A DNA stretch of 64,000 nt from Microvirga sesbaniae (GTDB lineage: Bacteria; Pseudomonadota; Alphaproteobacteria; Rhizobiales; Beijerinckiaceae): assembly GCF_025460805.1 (NCBI RefSeq), contig NZ_JAMXFJ010000003.1, positions 283,555-347,554 of the forward strand, in the 5' to 3' direction. The notes beneath the pieces were generated by a model that did no database searches, had not been told where the DNA came from, and saw only the letters and a list, made by a program, of their open reading frames with translations. Shown here one piece after another: positions 17,405 through 29,165 of this stretch (its first letter is position 1; the number at the start of each line of letters is the position of its first letter). A program made the translations under genes and the position numbers.

Positions 17405-18646
17405 TCAATAGGCGGCCTCGGGCAGGCTGCGGGACTCGATCCGCTGCGGGGCGAGTCCCTCCGCCGCCAGCGCCTCGAACACCTCCAATGTATGTTGTCG
17501 GTCCCGCGTTTCGATAGTGATGTCGATGGAAACGCCCTTGGCCGGCACGTCCAGGAACAGGCGGCCGTGGGACACCTCCAGGATGTTGGCCCCGAGGCTC
17601 CCCAGAAGGCTCGCCACGCGGCCGAGGAGGCCCGGCCTGTCGTTGGACGTGATGCGGAACGAGGTGATCCGGTCGTCCCGCTCCAGTTCGCGCACCATCA
17701 CCGAGGCGAGGATGCGCGCGTCGATGTTGCCGCCGCAGAGCACGAGGCCGACCCGCTTGCCCTTGAAGCGCTCCGGCTGCGCCATCATGGCCGCGAGGCC
17801 GGCCGCGCCGGCACCCTCGGCCATGGTCCGCTGCAAGGTCGCATAGGCGTTGACGGCGCGCTCGATCAGCGGCTCCTCGACCGGGATGATGGTGGACACG
17901 AGGTCGCGCACGATGGGCAGGGGAAGCTGGCCCACGGTCTTGACCGCAATGCCTTCCGCCAGCGTGGCGCCCCCGATGGGGCGGTGCTCGCCCAGAATCG
18001 CATTGCGGAAGGACGGGTAGAGGGCCGCCTCCACGCCGACGATCTCGATGTCGGGCCGGATCGCCTTGGCGGCCACCGTGATCCCCGAGATCAGCCCGCC
18101 GCCCCCGATCGGCACCACGATCTGGTCGAGATCCGGCGCGTCGGCGAGCATCTCGAGCGCGATGGTGCCCTGGCCGGCCATGACCTTCGGATCGTCGTAG
18201 GGGTGGACGAAGACGAGCCCCTCCTGGTCGGCGATCTCGCGGGCGCGGGCGGCGGATTCGTAGAGCGTCTCGCCCTCCAGGATCACCCGCGCCCCGTAGG
18301 AGCGGGTGTTCTCCGCCTTCACCAGGGGCGTGCCCTCCGGCATCACGATGGTGGCCGGAATGCCGAGGCGGCGCGCGTGGTAGGCGACCGCCTGGGCATG
18401 GTTGCCCGCCGACATGGCGATGATGCCGCGGCGGCGCTCGTCCGGATCGAGGCTTTCCAGCTTGGTTGCGGCGCCGCGCTCCTTGAAGGAGCCCGTGGGC
18501 TGCATGTTCTCGTGCTTCACGAAGACGGTCGCCCCGGTGAGCTGCGACAGGCGCGGCGCGGGAACGAGGGGCGTGCGCAGGACCTGGCCCCGGATCGTCT
18601 CCGCCGCGCGCTCCACGTCCCGGATGGTGATGGCGTAGTCGGCCAC
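17405..18646 (-). CDS. ilvA: Threonine ammonia-lyase with C-terminal ACT domain
   Basis: PLP enzyme deaminating threonine to 2-oxobutanoate, the first step towards isoleucine. 413 aa from the chosen start. The PLP lysine is in ENMQPTGSFKERGA; SAGNHAQAVAYHARRLGI and the glycine-rich GGGGLISGI are fold type II signatures. A single ACT domain (RITSNDRPGLLGRVASLL to the end) could bind a regulator. I chose GTG at 18646 because GGAGG lies 5 nt upstream; an ATG at 18667 adds seven residues and has a weaker AAGGG. The one-ACT form resembles the shorter, TdcB-like class, so biosynthetic or catabolic use is not settled. Confidence 0.92.
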   Translation of the reverse strand: MADYAITIRDVERAAETIRGQVLRTPLVPAPRLSQLTGATVFVKHENMQPTGSFKERGAATKLESLDPDERRRGIIAMSAGNHAQAVAYHARRLGIPATIVMPEGTPLVKAENTRSYGARVILEGETLYESAARAREIADQEGLVFVHPYDDPKVMAGQGTIALEMLADAPDLDQIVVPIGGGGLISGITVAAKAIRPDIEIVGVEAALYPSFRNAILGEHRPIGGATLAEGIAVKTVGQLPLPIVRDLVSTIIPVEEPLIERAVNAYATLQRTMAEGAGAAGLAAMMAQPERFKGKRVGLVLCGGNIDARILASVMVRELERDDRITSFRITSNDRPGLLGRVASLLGSLGANILEVSHGRLFLDVPAKGVSIDITIETRDRQHTLEVFEALAAEGLAPQRIESRSLPEAAY

Positions 18647-18656
18647 GTTGTCCTCC
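18647..18656 (-). promoter_or_regulatory. Ribosome binding site that decides the threonine ammonia-lyase start
   Basis: The complement of 18652-18656 reads GGAGG, 5 nt before the GTG at 18646. It lies inside the longer frame that begins with ATG at 18667, so it favours the GTG start. Confidence 0.6.
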
Positions 18657-18676
18657 GAAAATCTCATTATACGCCC

Positions 18677-20065
18677 TTAGACGGGTCTCGGTGTCGGATC
18701 TCTGAATCCCAGCAGGCCGCCGGGCCGAAAAACCAGGAACACGACCAGGGCCACGTAGAGGGCCATGTCGCGCGCCTCGATGGGGAGATACGCCGACCAG
18801 AGGGTCTCGAACAAGCCCACGGCGAATCCGCCGAGCATCGCGCCCGGGATCGACCCGATGCCGCCGATGATCGCCGCGATCAGGGCCTTGAGGCCGTACT
18901 GGAAGCCGCCGGCGAAGCCCAGGCCGCCATATTGCGCCACGATCAGCGTGCCGGAGAGTCCGGCCATGGCGCCGGCGAGCGCCAGGGTCTGGACCAGGAG
19001 CCGGGGACCGTCGACGCCCATGAGCGCCGCCGCCTTCGCGTCGTCCGCATAGGCCCGCCAGGCCCGTCCGAACCGGGTCGCCTGGACGAGCCAGAGGAGG
19101 GCGACCGCCGCCACGAGGCCGATGCCCGCCGTGATGACGGTGATCGGCGTCAGGCTGACGATGAACGCGCCGGCCCGCACGAGGGGCCAGGCCTCCGACC
19201 AGATCGGCGGCAGCCAGACCGTCACCGGGCTCTGCACCAGGCGCAGGTATTCCATCAGGAAGAGCGAGAACCCGACCGTGGCGATCAGGCTCGGCTGCGG
19301 GCTCGCGCTGACGATCCGGCCGATGGTGAAATAGCCGCCGACCGCGCCGTGGATGGCGCCGGCGAAGAGAGCGGCCGCGAGCCCCGCCGCGAGGCCGAGC
19401 ACCGGCGAGCTCCCGCCGTACCCGAGCACCACCGAGGCGCCGGCGATCGTCGCCGCGGAGCCGACCGCCGCCAGCTCCCCGAAGGCCAGGTTGATCCGCC
19501 CGCTCAGGCCGAACACGAGGGCGAACGCGACCGACAGCAGGGCATAGATCGCCGTTCGCGGCAGGCTCACCACGATCTGCTGAAGCCAGTAGGCGGCACC
19601 CTCGGGGATCTCGGCCACGTCGGCGCCCAGCGGGCTGCCCGGATCGCCCGCCGAGCCCTCGGGCGTGTCGATGTAATAGCGCTTGAGCAGATACAGGCTG
19701 GCGCCGGACAGGGGACCCTCTTCGGTGGCGAGGCCCTCCAGCTCCGCCTTCCTGGCCGACAGCCCCTCGGCCACGAACTGGCAGATCGCGAAGCGCTGGA
19801 GGATCGGCCGGTCCGGGAACTGCGCCAGGTACTCGACCCGCAGGCTGCGCGGCGCGGGACCGGCCTGGATCCGTTCCACGGTGATCGCCGCGCCGGGATT
19901 GAGCGCCGGCAGGGCCGACCGGCAGACCCGCGCCTGCTCGGCGTCGGTGGAGAGACCGCAGGCGGAAAGAAGGCAGAGGCTGAGCAGGAGGGAGGCGAGA
20001 CGGGCCAGATCCAGGAAGTGTCGGACGAGCGGGGCGGGCCCCGGCCGACCTTGCCGGACCTTCAT
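18677..20065 (-). CDS. LivH-type branched-chain amino acid ABC transporter permease with extra N-terminal domain (orphan)
   Basis: 462 aa. The C-terminal about 300 residues are a LivH/RbsC-like permease: LSGRINLAFGELAAVGSAA, RAWRAYADDAKAAALMGVD (the EAA-like loop) and ALIAAIIGGIGSIPGAMLGG, with 8-9 membrane segments. The N-terminal about 150 residues are unlike ordinary LivH: a hydrophobic segment ending in the lipobox-like LLSAC (Cys near residue 34), then about 110 mostly polar residues with Cys44 and a later Cys, before the first permease helix. No binding protein, ATPase or second permease is adjacent. The ATG at 20065 lies within an HR1 repeat and lacks a good ribosome binding site. Substrate unknown. 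Confidence 0.8.
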   Translation of the reverse strand: MKVRQGRPGPAPLVRHFLDLARLASLLLSLCLLSACGLSTDAEQARVCRSALPALNPGAAITVERIQAGPAPRSLRVEYLAQFPDRPILQRFAICQFVAEGLSARKAELEGLATEEGPLSGASLYLLKRYYIDTPEGSAGDPGSPLGADVAEIPEGAAYWLQQIVVSLPRTAIYALLSVAFALVFGLSGRINLAFGELAAVGSAATIAGASVVLGYGGSSPVLGLAAGLAAALFAGAIHGAVGGYFTIGRIVSASPQPSLIATVGFSLFLMEYLRLVQSPVTVWLPPIWSEAWPLVRAGAFIVSLTPITVITAGIGLVAAVALLWLVQATRFGRAWRAYADDAKAAALMGVDGPRLLVQTLALAGAMAGLSGTLIVAQYGGLGFAGGFQYGLKALIAAIIGGIGSIPGAMLGGFAVGLFETLWSAYLPIEARDMALYVALVVFLVFRPGGLLGFRDPTPRPV

Positions 20066-20143
20066 CGTCACCGGGCTTGCGCCGACGATGCGGAACGCTG
20101 CGCTCTTCGCATCGGGATCACCGGCACAAGGCCGGTGATGACG
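20063..20143. repeat. HR1 copy, A-A order, covering the permease start codon
   Basis: The left part is a diverged A arm (CATCGTCACCGGGCTTGCGC continuing CGACGATG), the right part a canonical A arm (ATCACCGGCACAAGGCCGGT continuing GATGACG). The complement of 20063-20065 is the ATG assigned to the permease gene. Confidence 0.7.
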
Positions 20144-20247
20144 TGGGAGGGATCGTTGCGAGGGTCCTTCGATCACGATCGCGCCCTGAGCCAGTCTCCG
20201 AAACGCCATGAGCCCGACACGGAACGACCCCCGGATGCGACGGGCGA

Positions 20248-22677
<2,430 letters not shown>

Positions 22678-22678
<1 letters not shown>

Positions 22679-23139
22679 TGCCCCGCACCGGAACCCAGCC
22701 CCCCTCGACCCCGGCCACCCGGGAGTACCTGTCCGACCGCATCGAGGAGCGGCCGGTCTCCAGCTCCATCATGCGCTGGAGCTTCGTCCTGACCTGGTTC
22801 ATGCGGGTTCTGGCGATCCTGTGGATCATGAAGGGCCTGAGCGCCTGGGCGGTGATCCTCGGCGTCTGGACCCCGGTCGGGCAGTTCGAGGCCCGGTCGA
22901 CCGGCTACCAGGCCACGGTCATCTATTTCGCGCTCATCGACATCGTGGCGGCGGTCGGCCTGTGGATGGCCAGCACCTGGGGCGGGATCATGTGGCTCCT
23001 CGCCGTGATGAGCCACCTGATTCTCGCCGCCTTCTTCCCGGGAATCGTCTCGGGCGGGATCGTCACCGTGGCGTTCTTCCTGACCCTGATGGCGGTCTAT
23101 CTGGCGATCTCTTGGCTGGCCGCGCGGGAGAACCACTGA
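22678..23139 (+). CDS. Conserved inner membrane protein, DUF6163-like
   Basis: 153 aa with about four membrane segments (residues about 36-62, 80-97, 101-118, 122-145). I associate it with the rhizobial DUF6163 family by its overall pattern (RVLAILWIMKGLSAWAVILG, then YFALIDIVAAVGLWM); the name is from memory and should be checked. Function unknown. Its ATG overlaps the stop of the upstream hydrolase (TGATG), so the two are co-translated. Confidence 0.75.
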
Positions 23140-23395
23140 CCGGGGGCGGCCAAGCTCCTCACGCAGAAGTGTATCCCCAAGAGCACAGTTCAAAGTTACA
23201 TAAGTCCCGAAGGCGGTTGCGGAGCGCCAGGAGCCCGGGGCGGGCCGGTTTGCCATAAAACGGCCCCGATGTTCCTCGTTTTCGATACCGTTCCTTAATC
23301 CTATCCCGGCACTTATCGCTGGGAAGGGGGCTGTCGTGGGCGTTTGCCCGCCGCTCCCGCCGTCGGAAACATCTAACCGGGAAGAGCCTGCGCTC

Positions 23396-24667
23396 ATGTT
23401 CTCTCGCCGTACCCTCCTGACCGGATCGCTTGCCCTGATCTTCACGCCGGCTACCGGAGCCCTGGCCCAGCAATTCGCCCAGAGCCAGGCCGAGTGGTCG
23501 CAGAACTACGAGGCCGTGTCGCGCACCCGCGTGCAGCGCACCTCGACCCCGATGATGTCAGCCGAGGCGCTCGCCGCCACCGAGCAGATGATCGAGTACT
23601 ACCGCAACATCGCGGCCCGCGGCGGCTGGCAGCCCGTCCAGGGCGTCCAGGGTCTGCGCGTCGGCTCCAAGAGCCCGGCCGTGGTGGCCCTGCGCCAGCG
23701 CCTCATCGTCACCGGCGACCTGGACCAGGCGGCCGGCGAATCGCCGATCTTCGATTCCTACGTCGAGGCGGCTGTCCGCCGCTTCCAGGCCCGCCACGGC
23801 ATCAGCTCCACGGGCACCGTCACGGCCCCGACGGTCGCCGCCATGAACGTGCCGGCCGAGGTGCGCATCCGCCAGCTCGAGATCAACGTGGCCCGCATGC
23901 GGACCCTCGTGGGCGCCGGACTGCCCAACCGCTACGCAGTGGCCAACATTCCGGCCGCCCTGGTGGAGACCGTGGAGGGCGGCGTCGTCCACACCCGCCA
24001 CGCCGCCGGCGTCGGCAAGATCGACCGCCAGTCGCCGCTCCTGAATTCCAAGGTGGTCGAGGTCAACTTCAACCCGTTCTGGACGGCTCCCGCCTCGGTG
24101 GTGAAGAAGGACCTCATCCCGAAGATGCAGAAGGAGCCGAACTACCTGACGGAGAACCGGATCCGCATCTTCAACTCGGCCGGCCAGGAGGTTCAGTCGA
24201 GCCAGATCAACTGGTTCTCCGACGAGGCGACCCGCTACCGCTTCCGCCAGGACCCGGGCGGCGACCTGAACTCCATGGGCTTCGTGCGCATCAACATCCC
24301 GAACCCGCACGGCGTCTACATGCACGACACGCCCTCGAAGGGCATCTTCGGGGACGATTTCCGCTTCGTGTCCTCGGGCTGCATCCGCATCCAGAACGTG
24401 CGCGACTACATCGAGTGGCTGCTGAAGGACACCCCCGGCTGGAGCCGCGAGCAGATCGACGCCACCTTCAAGTCCGGCGAGCGCATCGACGCGCGCCTGG
24501 CCCAGCCGGTGCCGATCCACTGGATCTACATGACCGCCTGGGCGACCCCGGACGGCCTCGTGCAGTTCCGCGACGACATCTACAACAAGGACGGCCTCGG
24601 CAGCGCCATCCCGGTCGCGAGCCGCACCCCGACCGAGCCGGACGAAGAGATGTTCCTGCAGAACTGA
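23396..24667 (+). CDS. Periplasmic L,D-transpeptidase (YkuD) with peptidoglycan-binding domain
   Basis: Cross-links peptidoglycan stems (3-3 links) or attaches proteins. 423 aa from the ATG at 23396, which opens a signal sequence MFSRRTLLTGSLALIFTPA; twin arginines suggest possible Tat export. Residues about 85-150 form a peptidoglycan-binding type 1 domain (SPAVVALRQRL, AVRRFQARHGISSTGTV). The YkuD catalytic domain follows, with the active-site box HDTPSKGIFGDDFRFVSSGC continuing IR (His, and Cys in SSGCIR). The 256-bp upstream gap lacks HR1/HR2 and probably holds its own promoter. Confidence 0.92.
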   Translation: MFSRRTLLTGSLALIFTPATGALAQQFAQSQAEWSQNYEAVSRTRVQRTSTPMMSAEALAATEQMIEYYRNIAARGGWQPVQGVQGLRVGSKSPAVVALRQRLIVTGDLDQAAGESPIFDSYVEAAVRRFQARHGISSTGTVTAPTVAAMNVPAEVRIRQLEINVARMRTLVGAGLPNRYAVANIPAALVETVEGGVVHTRHAAGVGKIDRQSPLLNSKVVEVNFNPFWTAPASVVKKDLIPKMQKEPNYLTENRIRIFNSAGQEVQSSQINWFSDEATRYRFRQDPGGDLNSMGFVRINIPNPHGVYMHDTPSKGIFGDDFRFVSSGCIRIQNVRDYIEWLLKDTPGWSREQIDATFKSGERIDARLAQPVPIHWIYMTAWATPDGLVQFRDDIYNKDGLGSAIPVASRTPTEPDEEMFLQN

Positions 24668-25047
24668 GGACCGGGCGACCGCCCCCGGCCCAGCGTCACG
24701 ACGACCCCATCGCCGGCCTTCGGGCCGGCGATCGCGTTTGGGGCGGGGTTGTGACCCTCCACGTCATCACCGGCCTTGTGCCGGTGATCCCGCTTCCCTA
24801 GAGCGCCACGCTTCACCTTGTCGGGATGGCCGGGGCAGGCCCGGCCATGACGTGAGGGTGGCAGGAAAGGGCGGAGGGTGCCATGACGGGGGAAGGTGTC
24901 GTCACCGGCGCCCCGTTGCAGTTCCGGCGCCCGGGGGGCATGTGTCCCGGGCGGGTTGGCGCGGTCAAGGCAGCCATGGTAAAGGCCTGGGCCATATCGG
25001 ATCGAGCGGCCCGCCCCAGCCGGGCTCCCAGGAAGACGAGGTGACCC
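24668..25047. other. Intergenic region upstream of glyA
   Basis: 380 bp. A short GC palindrome follows the transpeptidase stop (GCCGGCCTTCGGGCCGGCGA near 24714-24731, terminator-like but without T-tract). An HR1 copy (24762-24852) comes next, then about 195 bp leading to glyA that should hold its promoter. I looked for a glycine, SAM or folate-type riboswitch pattern and did not recognise one. Confidence 0.45.
24762..24852. repeat. HR1 copy, A-B order
   Basis: Canonical A arm (CGTCATCACCGGCCTTGTGC continuing CGGTGATCCCG) and B arm (TCGGGATGGCCGGGGCAGGC continuing CCGGCCATGACG), one of the best conserved copies. Confidence 0.8.
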
Positions 25048-26352
25048 ATGAGCGCGAGTGAAGCGGCACGCAACCATCTGTCCAACAGCTTTTTCTCGGC
25101 GAGCCTCGCCGACAGCGATCCCGAGATCGCCCGCGCCATCGGGCTGGAGCTCGGCCGCCAGCGCGACGAGATCGAGCTGATCGCCTCCGAGAACATCGTG
25201 TCCCGCGCCGTCCTCGAGGCGCAAGGGTCGGTGATGACCAACAAATACGCCGAGGGCTATCCGGGCCGGCGCTATTACGGCGGCTGCCAGTACGTCGACA
25301 TGGCCGAGGAGCTCGCCATCGAGCGCGCCAAGCGCCTGTTCGACTGCCGCTTCGCCAACGTGCAGGCCAATTCCGGCTCCCAGGCCAACCAGGCTGTGTT
25401 CATGGCCCTGATGAAGCCCGGCGACACCTTCATGGGCCTCGACCTCGCCTGCGGCGGCCACCTGACCCACGGCTCGCCGGTCAACATGTCCGGCAAGTGG
25501 TTCAACGTGGTGAGCTACAAGGTGCGCGAGAGCGACCAGATCATCGACATGGACGAGGTGGCGGAACTCGCCCGCACCCATCGGCCCAAGGTGATCGTGG
25601 CCGGCGGCTCGGCCTATTCCCGGTTCTGGGACTTCGCCCGCTTCCGCGAGATCGCCGACGAGGTCGGGGCCTTCTTCATGGTCGACATCGCGCATTTCGC
25701 CGGCCTCGTGGCGGGCGGCGCGCATCCGTCCCCGTTCCCGCACGCCCATGTGGTCACCACCACGACCCACAAGACCCTGCGCGGCCCGCGCGGCGGCATG
25801 ATCCTGACCAACGACGAGGACATCGCCAAGAAGGTCAATTCGGCGATCTTCCCCGGCCTGCAGGGCGGCCCGCTCATGCACGTGATCGCGGCGAAAGCCG
25901 TGGCTTTCGGGGAGGCCCTGCGCCCCGAGTTCAAGCTCTATGCCCGCTCGGTGGTCGACAACGCCAAGGTGCTGGCCGACACGATGCTGGCCGGCGGCTA
26001 CGCCATCGTGGCGGGCGGCACGGACAACCACCTGATGCTGGTCGACCTGCGGCCGAAGACGCTCACGGGCAAGGCCGCGGAGGCGGCCTTGGGCCGCGCC
26101 CACATCACCTGCAACAAGAACGGCGTGCCCTTCGACCCCGAGAAGCCCATGGTCACCTCGGGCATCCGCCTGGGGACGCCCGCCGCCACCTCGCGCGGCT
26201 TCGGCGTGGCCGAGTTCAGGAAGGTCGGAGAGCTGATCGTCGAGACCCTGGACGGGCTCGCCGCCCATGGGGACGCGGCCAACGGGTCGGTCGAGGAATC
26301 GGTCAAGCACCGCGTCCACGAGCTGACCCGCCGCTTCCCGATCTACGCCTGA
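25048..26352 (+). CDS. glyA: Serine hydroxymethyltransferase
   Basis: PLP enzyme interconverting serine and glycine and charging tetrahydrofolate with one-carbon units. 434 aa, full length. The PLP lysine is in [52 protein letters not shown] and the C-terminal [11 protein letters not shown] are classic signatures. The start follows GAGGTGACCC. It is the first gene of the glyA-nrdR-rib-nusB-thiL run, although two HR1 copies separate it from nrdR. Confidence 0.97.
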   Translation: MSASEAARNHLSNSFFSASLADSDPEIARAIGLELGRQRDEIELIASENIVSRAVLEAQGSVMTNKYAEGYPGRRYYGGCQYVDMAEELAIERAKRLFDCRFANVQANSGSQANQAVFMALMKPGDTFMGLDLACGGHLTHGSPVNMSGKWFNVVSYKVRESDQIIDMDEVAELARTHRPKVIVAGGSAYSRFWDFARFREIADEVGAFFMVDIAHFAGLVAGGAHPSPFPHAHVVTTTTHKTLRGPRGGMILTNDEDIAKKVNSAIFPGLQGGPLMHVIAAKAVAFGEALRPEFKLYARSVVDNAKVLADTMLAGGYAIVAGGTDNHLMLVDLRPKTLTGKAAEAALGRAHITCNKNGVPFDPEKPMVTSGIRLGTPAATSRGFGVAEFRKVGELIVETLDGLAAHGDAANGSVEESVKHRVHELTRRFPIYA

Positions 26353-26389
26353 CCGGACCATCGGAGTGCGGCCGGACGTGTCCCTTCCA

Positions 26390-26480
26390 CGTCATCACCG
26401 GCCTCGTGCCGGCGATGTCGGTTGCCGGACGCGTTGCGCCTTTCCATATCGGGATGGCCGGGACGAGCCCGGCCATGACG
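26390..26480. repeat. HR1 copy, first of a tandem pair
   Basis: The left arm mixes A and B halves (ATCACCGGCCTCGTGCCGGC continuing GATG), the right arm is a full B arm ending ATGACG. It starts 38 bp after the glyA stop. Confidence 0.75.
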
Positions 26481-26514
26481 TGGGGGGATCATCACCCGCT
26501 CACACCACCCTCCA

Positions 26515-26600
26515 CGTCATCACCGGGCTTGTCCCGGTGATCCCGATCGGAAGAGCGCCACGCCTCACCGTGTCGGGATGGCCGGGACGGGGTTGTCCAC
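26515..26600. repeat. HR1 copy, second of a tandem pair, right end decayed
   Basis: A arm intact (CGTCATCACCGGGCTTGTCC continuing CGGTGATCCCG). The B arm starts normally (CGGGATGGCCGGGACGGG) but its 3' half is replaced by GTTGTCCACG, so the second hairpin is lost. Confidence 0.7.
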
Positions 26601-26671
26601 GATAGGCTCGAATCCGGTCCGCGTCGGCGCGGTCCGGACCCATCTTGAACTTGTTTTCGGATAGAAGGCTG

Positions 26672-27181
26672 ATGCGCTGCCCCTATTGCGGGAGCCTGGA
26701 CACCCAGGTGAAGGATTCCCGCCCCACGGACGATTCCTCGTCCATCCGCCGTCGCCGCATCTGCCCGGATTGCGGCGGCCGCTTCACGACCTTCGAGCGC
26801 GTGCAGCTGCGCGAGCTCACGGTGCTGAAGCGCTCCGGCCGGCGGGTGCCGTTCGACCGGGACAAGCTCCAGCAATCGGTCGAGGTGGCACTGCGCAAGC
26901 GGCCGGTCGATCCGGAGCGGGTCGAGCGGATGATCAACGGCATCGTGCGCCAGCTCGAGAGCACCAGCGACGGGGAGGTGCCGAGCGAGACGGTGGGCGA
27001 ACTCGTCATGGAGGGACTGAAGGGGCTCGACGACGTGGCCTATGTGCGCTTCGCCTCCGTGTACAAGAATTTCCGGGAGGCCAAGGACTTCGAGGAGATC
27101 CTCGGCAAGCTGGCGGAAGGCGAGGGAGAGGACGACCTGCCGCCTCCGCCCAAGAAGAAGCGTGCGCCGAGCGAGCCATGA
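26672..27181 (+). CDS. nrdR: Transcriptional repressor NrdR
   Basis: Zinc-ribbon plus ATP-cone regulator that represses ribonucleotide reductase genes when dATP is high. 169 aa from the ATG at 26672 ([19 protein letters not shown]). The four zinc cysteines are in CPYC and CPDC, followed by [10 protein letters not shown] and the ATP-cone ([20 protein letters not shown]). A frame extension to 26645 lacks conservation. The stop overlaps the ribD start (ATGA). Targets elsewhere in the genome are inferred, not visible. Confidence 0.96.
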   Translation: MRCPYCGSLDTQVKDSRPTDDSSSIRRRRICPDCGGRFTTFERVQLRELTVLKRSGRRVPFDRDKLQQSVEVALRKRPVDPERVERMINGIVRQLESTSDGEVPSETVGELVMEGLKGLDDVAYVRFASVYKNFREAKDFEEILGKLAEGEGEDDLPPPPKKKRAPSEP

Positions 27182-28326
27182 CCCGGGCCGGGGCCGAGCG
27201 GCCGTCCCCTGACAGGATTCTGCGCGACGAGCGCTTCATGCGCCTGGCGATCGCCCTGGGCGGGCGCCATCTCGGGCTGACCTGGCCGAACCCGTCGGTG
27301 GGCGCCGTGCTGGTCGACGAGAGCGGCGATCGTCCCGTCATCCTGGCCCAGGGCGTCACCCAGGCCGGTGGCCGGCCCCATGCGGAGCGCGTCGCCCTCG
27401 AGGCGGCCGGCGAGCGGGCCCGCGGGGCGACGCTCTACGTGACCCTGGAGCCCTGCGCGGCCCGCAGCAGCCACAGTCATGGCCCGTCGTGCAGCGACCT
27501 CATCGTGGCGGCGGGAATCGGCCGCCTGGTGGCGAGCGTCCCGGATCCGAGCCCCTTCGCGGCCGGCCAGGGCCCGGAACGCTTCGGCCGCGCCGGGATC
27601 CCCATGTCCGTCGGCTGCCTGGCTGCCGAGGGCGCGCGGCTCCATGGCGGCCACGTCACCCGGGTGACCAGGGGGCGGCCGGCCGTCACGGTCAAGCTCG
27701 CCCGAAGCACGGAGGGCTTTGCCGGCTCGCGTCGCGGCCCGCGCCTGATGCTCACCGGGGAGGCGGCCAACGGCCGGGTGCACCTGATGCGCGCCCATGC
27801 GGATGCCATCATGGTCGGGGTCGGGACGGCTCTGGCGGACGATCCGCTGCTCAATGTCCGCCTGCCGGGCCTGGAGGCCCGCTCGGCGGTGCGCATCGTG
27901 GTCGATTCCCGCCTGCGCACGCCTGCGACCGCCCGCCTGGTGCAAGGCGCCCGCGAGATCCCGACCTGGATCGTCACCACGGTCGATGCGCCCACCGAGG
28001 CCGAGCGGGCGCTGACGGCGCGCGGGGTCGAGGTCCTGCGCGTCCCGGCCGACGGGAACGGCCGCGTCCATCTGTCCGAGGCCCTGCACCTCCTCGGCAC
28101 CCGCGGCCTCACGAGCGTCTTGTGCGAGGGCGGACCGGACCTGGCAGATGCGCTCGCCCGGGCCGATCTCATCGACGCGCTGGTCCTGGTCACCGGCCGC
28201 TCGGCCCGGGGGCAGGGCGACGTGCCGGCCCTCGGCCCGGCCCTGCAGGACCGGATGGAATTCTTGAACCCCTGGGCCGAAGAGCAGCTCGGACCCGACC
28301 TTTTCATGTTCTGGGAGAGACCCTGA
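27178..28326 (+). CDS. ribD: Bifunctional riboflavin deaminase/reductase RibD
   Basis: RibD deaminates 2,5-diamino-6-ribosylamino-pyrimidinone phosphate and then reduces the ribosyl side chain. 382 aa. The N-terminal deaminase has the zinc/catalytic HAE ([15 protein letters not shown]) and two cysteines in [20 protein letters not shown]. The spacing is C-x11-C, and the usual SHxGRTPP between them is absent, so this loop is atypical. The reductase half shows [33 protein letters not shown] and [12 protein letters not shown]. Both overlaps (ATGA with nrdR and TGATG with ribE) show tight coupling. Confidence 0.9.
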   Translation: MTRAGAERPSPDRILRDERFMRLAIALGGRHLGLTWPNPSVGAVLVDESGDRPVILAQGVTQAGGRPHAERVALEAAGERARGATLYVTLEPCAARSSHSHGPSCSDLIVAAGIGRLVASVPDPSPFAAGQGPERFGRAGIPMSVGCLAAEGARLHGGHVTRVTRGRPAVTVKLARSTEGFAGSRRGPRLMLTGEAANGRVHLMRAHADAIMVGVGTALADDPLLNVRLPGLEARSAVRIVVDSRLRTPATARLVQGAREIPTWIVTTVDAPTEAERALTARGVEVLRVPADGNGRVHLSEALHLLGTRGLTSVLCEGGPDLADALARADLIDALVLVTGRSARGQGDVPALGPALQDRMEFLNPWAEEQLGPDLFMFWERP

Positions 28327-28961
28327 TGTTCACGGGTATCGTCACCGATGTCGGTGAGATCGCAACCGCCGAGGGCTCGCAAGGAACCCTGAAGCGCCTG
28401 CGGATCCATGCGTCCTACGACCCCGCCACCATCGCGCTCGGCGCCTCCATCGCGTGCGGCGGGCCATGCCTGACCGTCGTGGCCGTCGGCCCGCGCGAGG
28501 GCGGCTGCTGGTTCGACGTGGATGCCGCCGCCGAGACCCTGGAGCGCACCACCGTGGGCGCCTGGGAAGCCGGCACCCGGGTCAACCTGGAGCGCTCCTT
28601 GAAGATCGGCGACGAACTCGGCGGCCACATCGTGACCGGGCACGTGGACGGCGTCGCCACCATCGTGGCCAAGGAGGCGATCACGGCCGGCGACGATCCG
28701 TGGGGTCCGACGGCCCGGTTCACCATCAAGGCACCCCCTGGGCTCGCGCCGTTCATCGCCGAGAAGGGGTCCGTCTGCCTCGACGGCACGTCGCTCACCG
28801 TGAATTCCGTGAGCGACGACCTGTTTTCCGTGCTCATCATTCCGCACACCCTGGCGGTCACCACCTGGGGCGACCGGCAGGTCGGCGACCGGCTCAATCT
28901 CGAGGTCGACCTCATGGCCCGCTACGCGGCGCGGCTTGCGGATGCGCGCCGGGCGGAGTAG
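28326..28961 (+). CDS. ribE: Riboflavin synthase, alpha subunit
   Basis: Dismutates two 6,7-dimethyl-8-ribityllumazine molecules to riboflavin. 211 aa, two lumazine-binding repeats: [12 protein letters not shown]...LGASIACGGPCLTVV and GGHIVTGHVDGVATI...EKGSVCLDGTSLTVNSV. Each repeat carries the expected G-x-CLT or DGTSLTV segment. The ATG overlaps the ribD stop. An HR1 element of about 90 bp then separates it from ribH. Confidence 0.96.
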   Translation: MFTGIVTDVGEIATAEGSQGTLKRLRIHASYDPATIALGASIACGGPCLTVVAVGPREGGCWFDVDAAAETLERTTVGAWEAGTRVNLERSLKIGDELGGHIVTGHVDGVATIVAKEAITAGDDPWGPTARFTIKAPPGLAPFIAEKGSVCLDGTSLTVNSVSDDLFSVLIIPHTLAVTTWGDRQVGDRLNLEVDLMARYAARLADARRAE

Positions 28962-29014
28962 GGACGTCCGACTATCCCTCTCGAGTGAAGGACGCCGGGC
29001 GCCAGCCCTTCCCA

Positions 29015-29105
29015 CGTCAGGGCCGGGCTCGTCCCGGCCATCCCGATCGTGTGAAGCGCAACGCCTCCCCTCATCGGGATCACCGGCACGAGGCCGGTGA
29101 TGACG
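29015..29105. repeat. HR1 copy between ribE and ribH
   Basis: B-A order: GGGCCGGGCTCGTCCCGGCC continuing ATCCCGAT, then ATCGGGATCACCGGCACGAG continuing GCCGGTGATGACG. It sits inside what is otherwise one operon, so if transcribed it would form hairpins in the rib mRNA. Confidence 0.75.
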
Positions 29106-29165
29106 TGAGGGCCGAATTTCCAGCCTTCATCAGGCTGTCCACGAAAGATCTTTGCAGAGTCCGCC

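Larger units (their letters stand above)
26353..26671. other. Intergenic region between glyA and nrdR
   Basis: 319 bp almost entirely made of two successive HR1 copies (26390-26480 and 26515-26600) plus about 70 bp carrying the nrdR ribosome binding site (GAAGG before 26672). No gene is supported. Confidence 0.5.

Noticed and set aside
24853..25047. Riboswitch upstream of glyA (glycine, SAM or folate type)
   Set aside because: I could not find the conserved core of any of these classes; a covariance search would be needed to say more.
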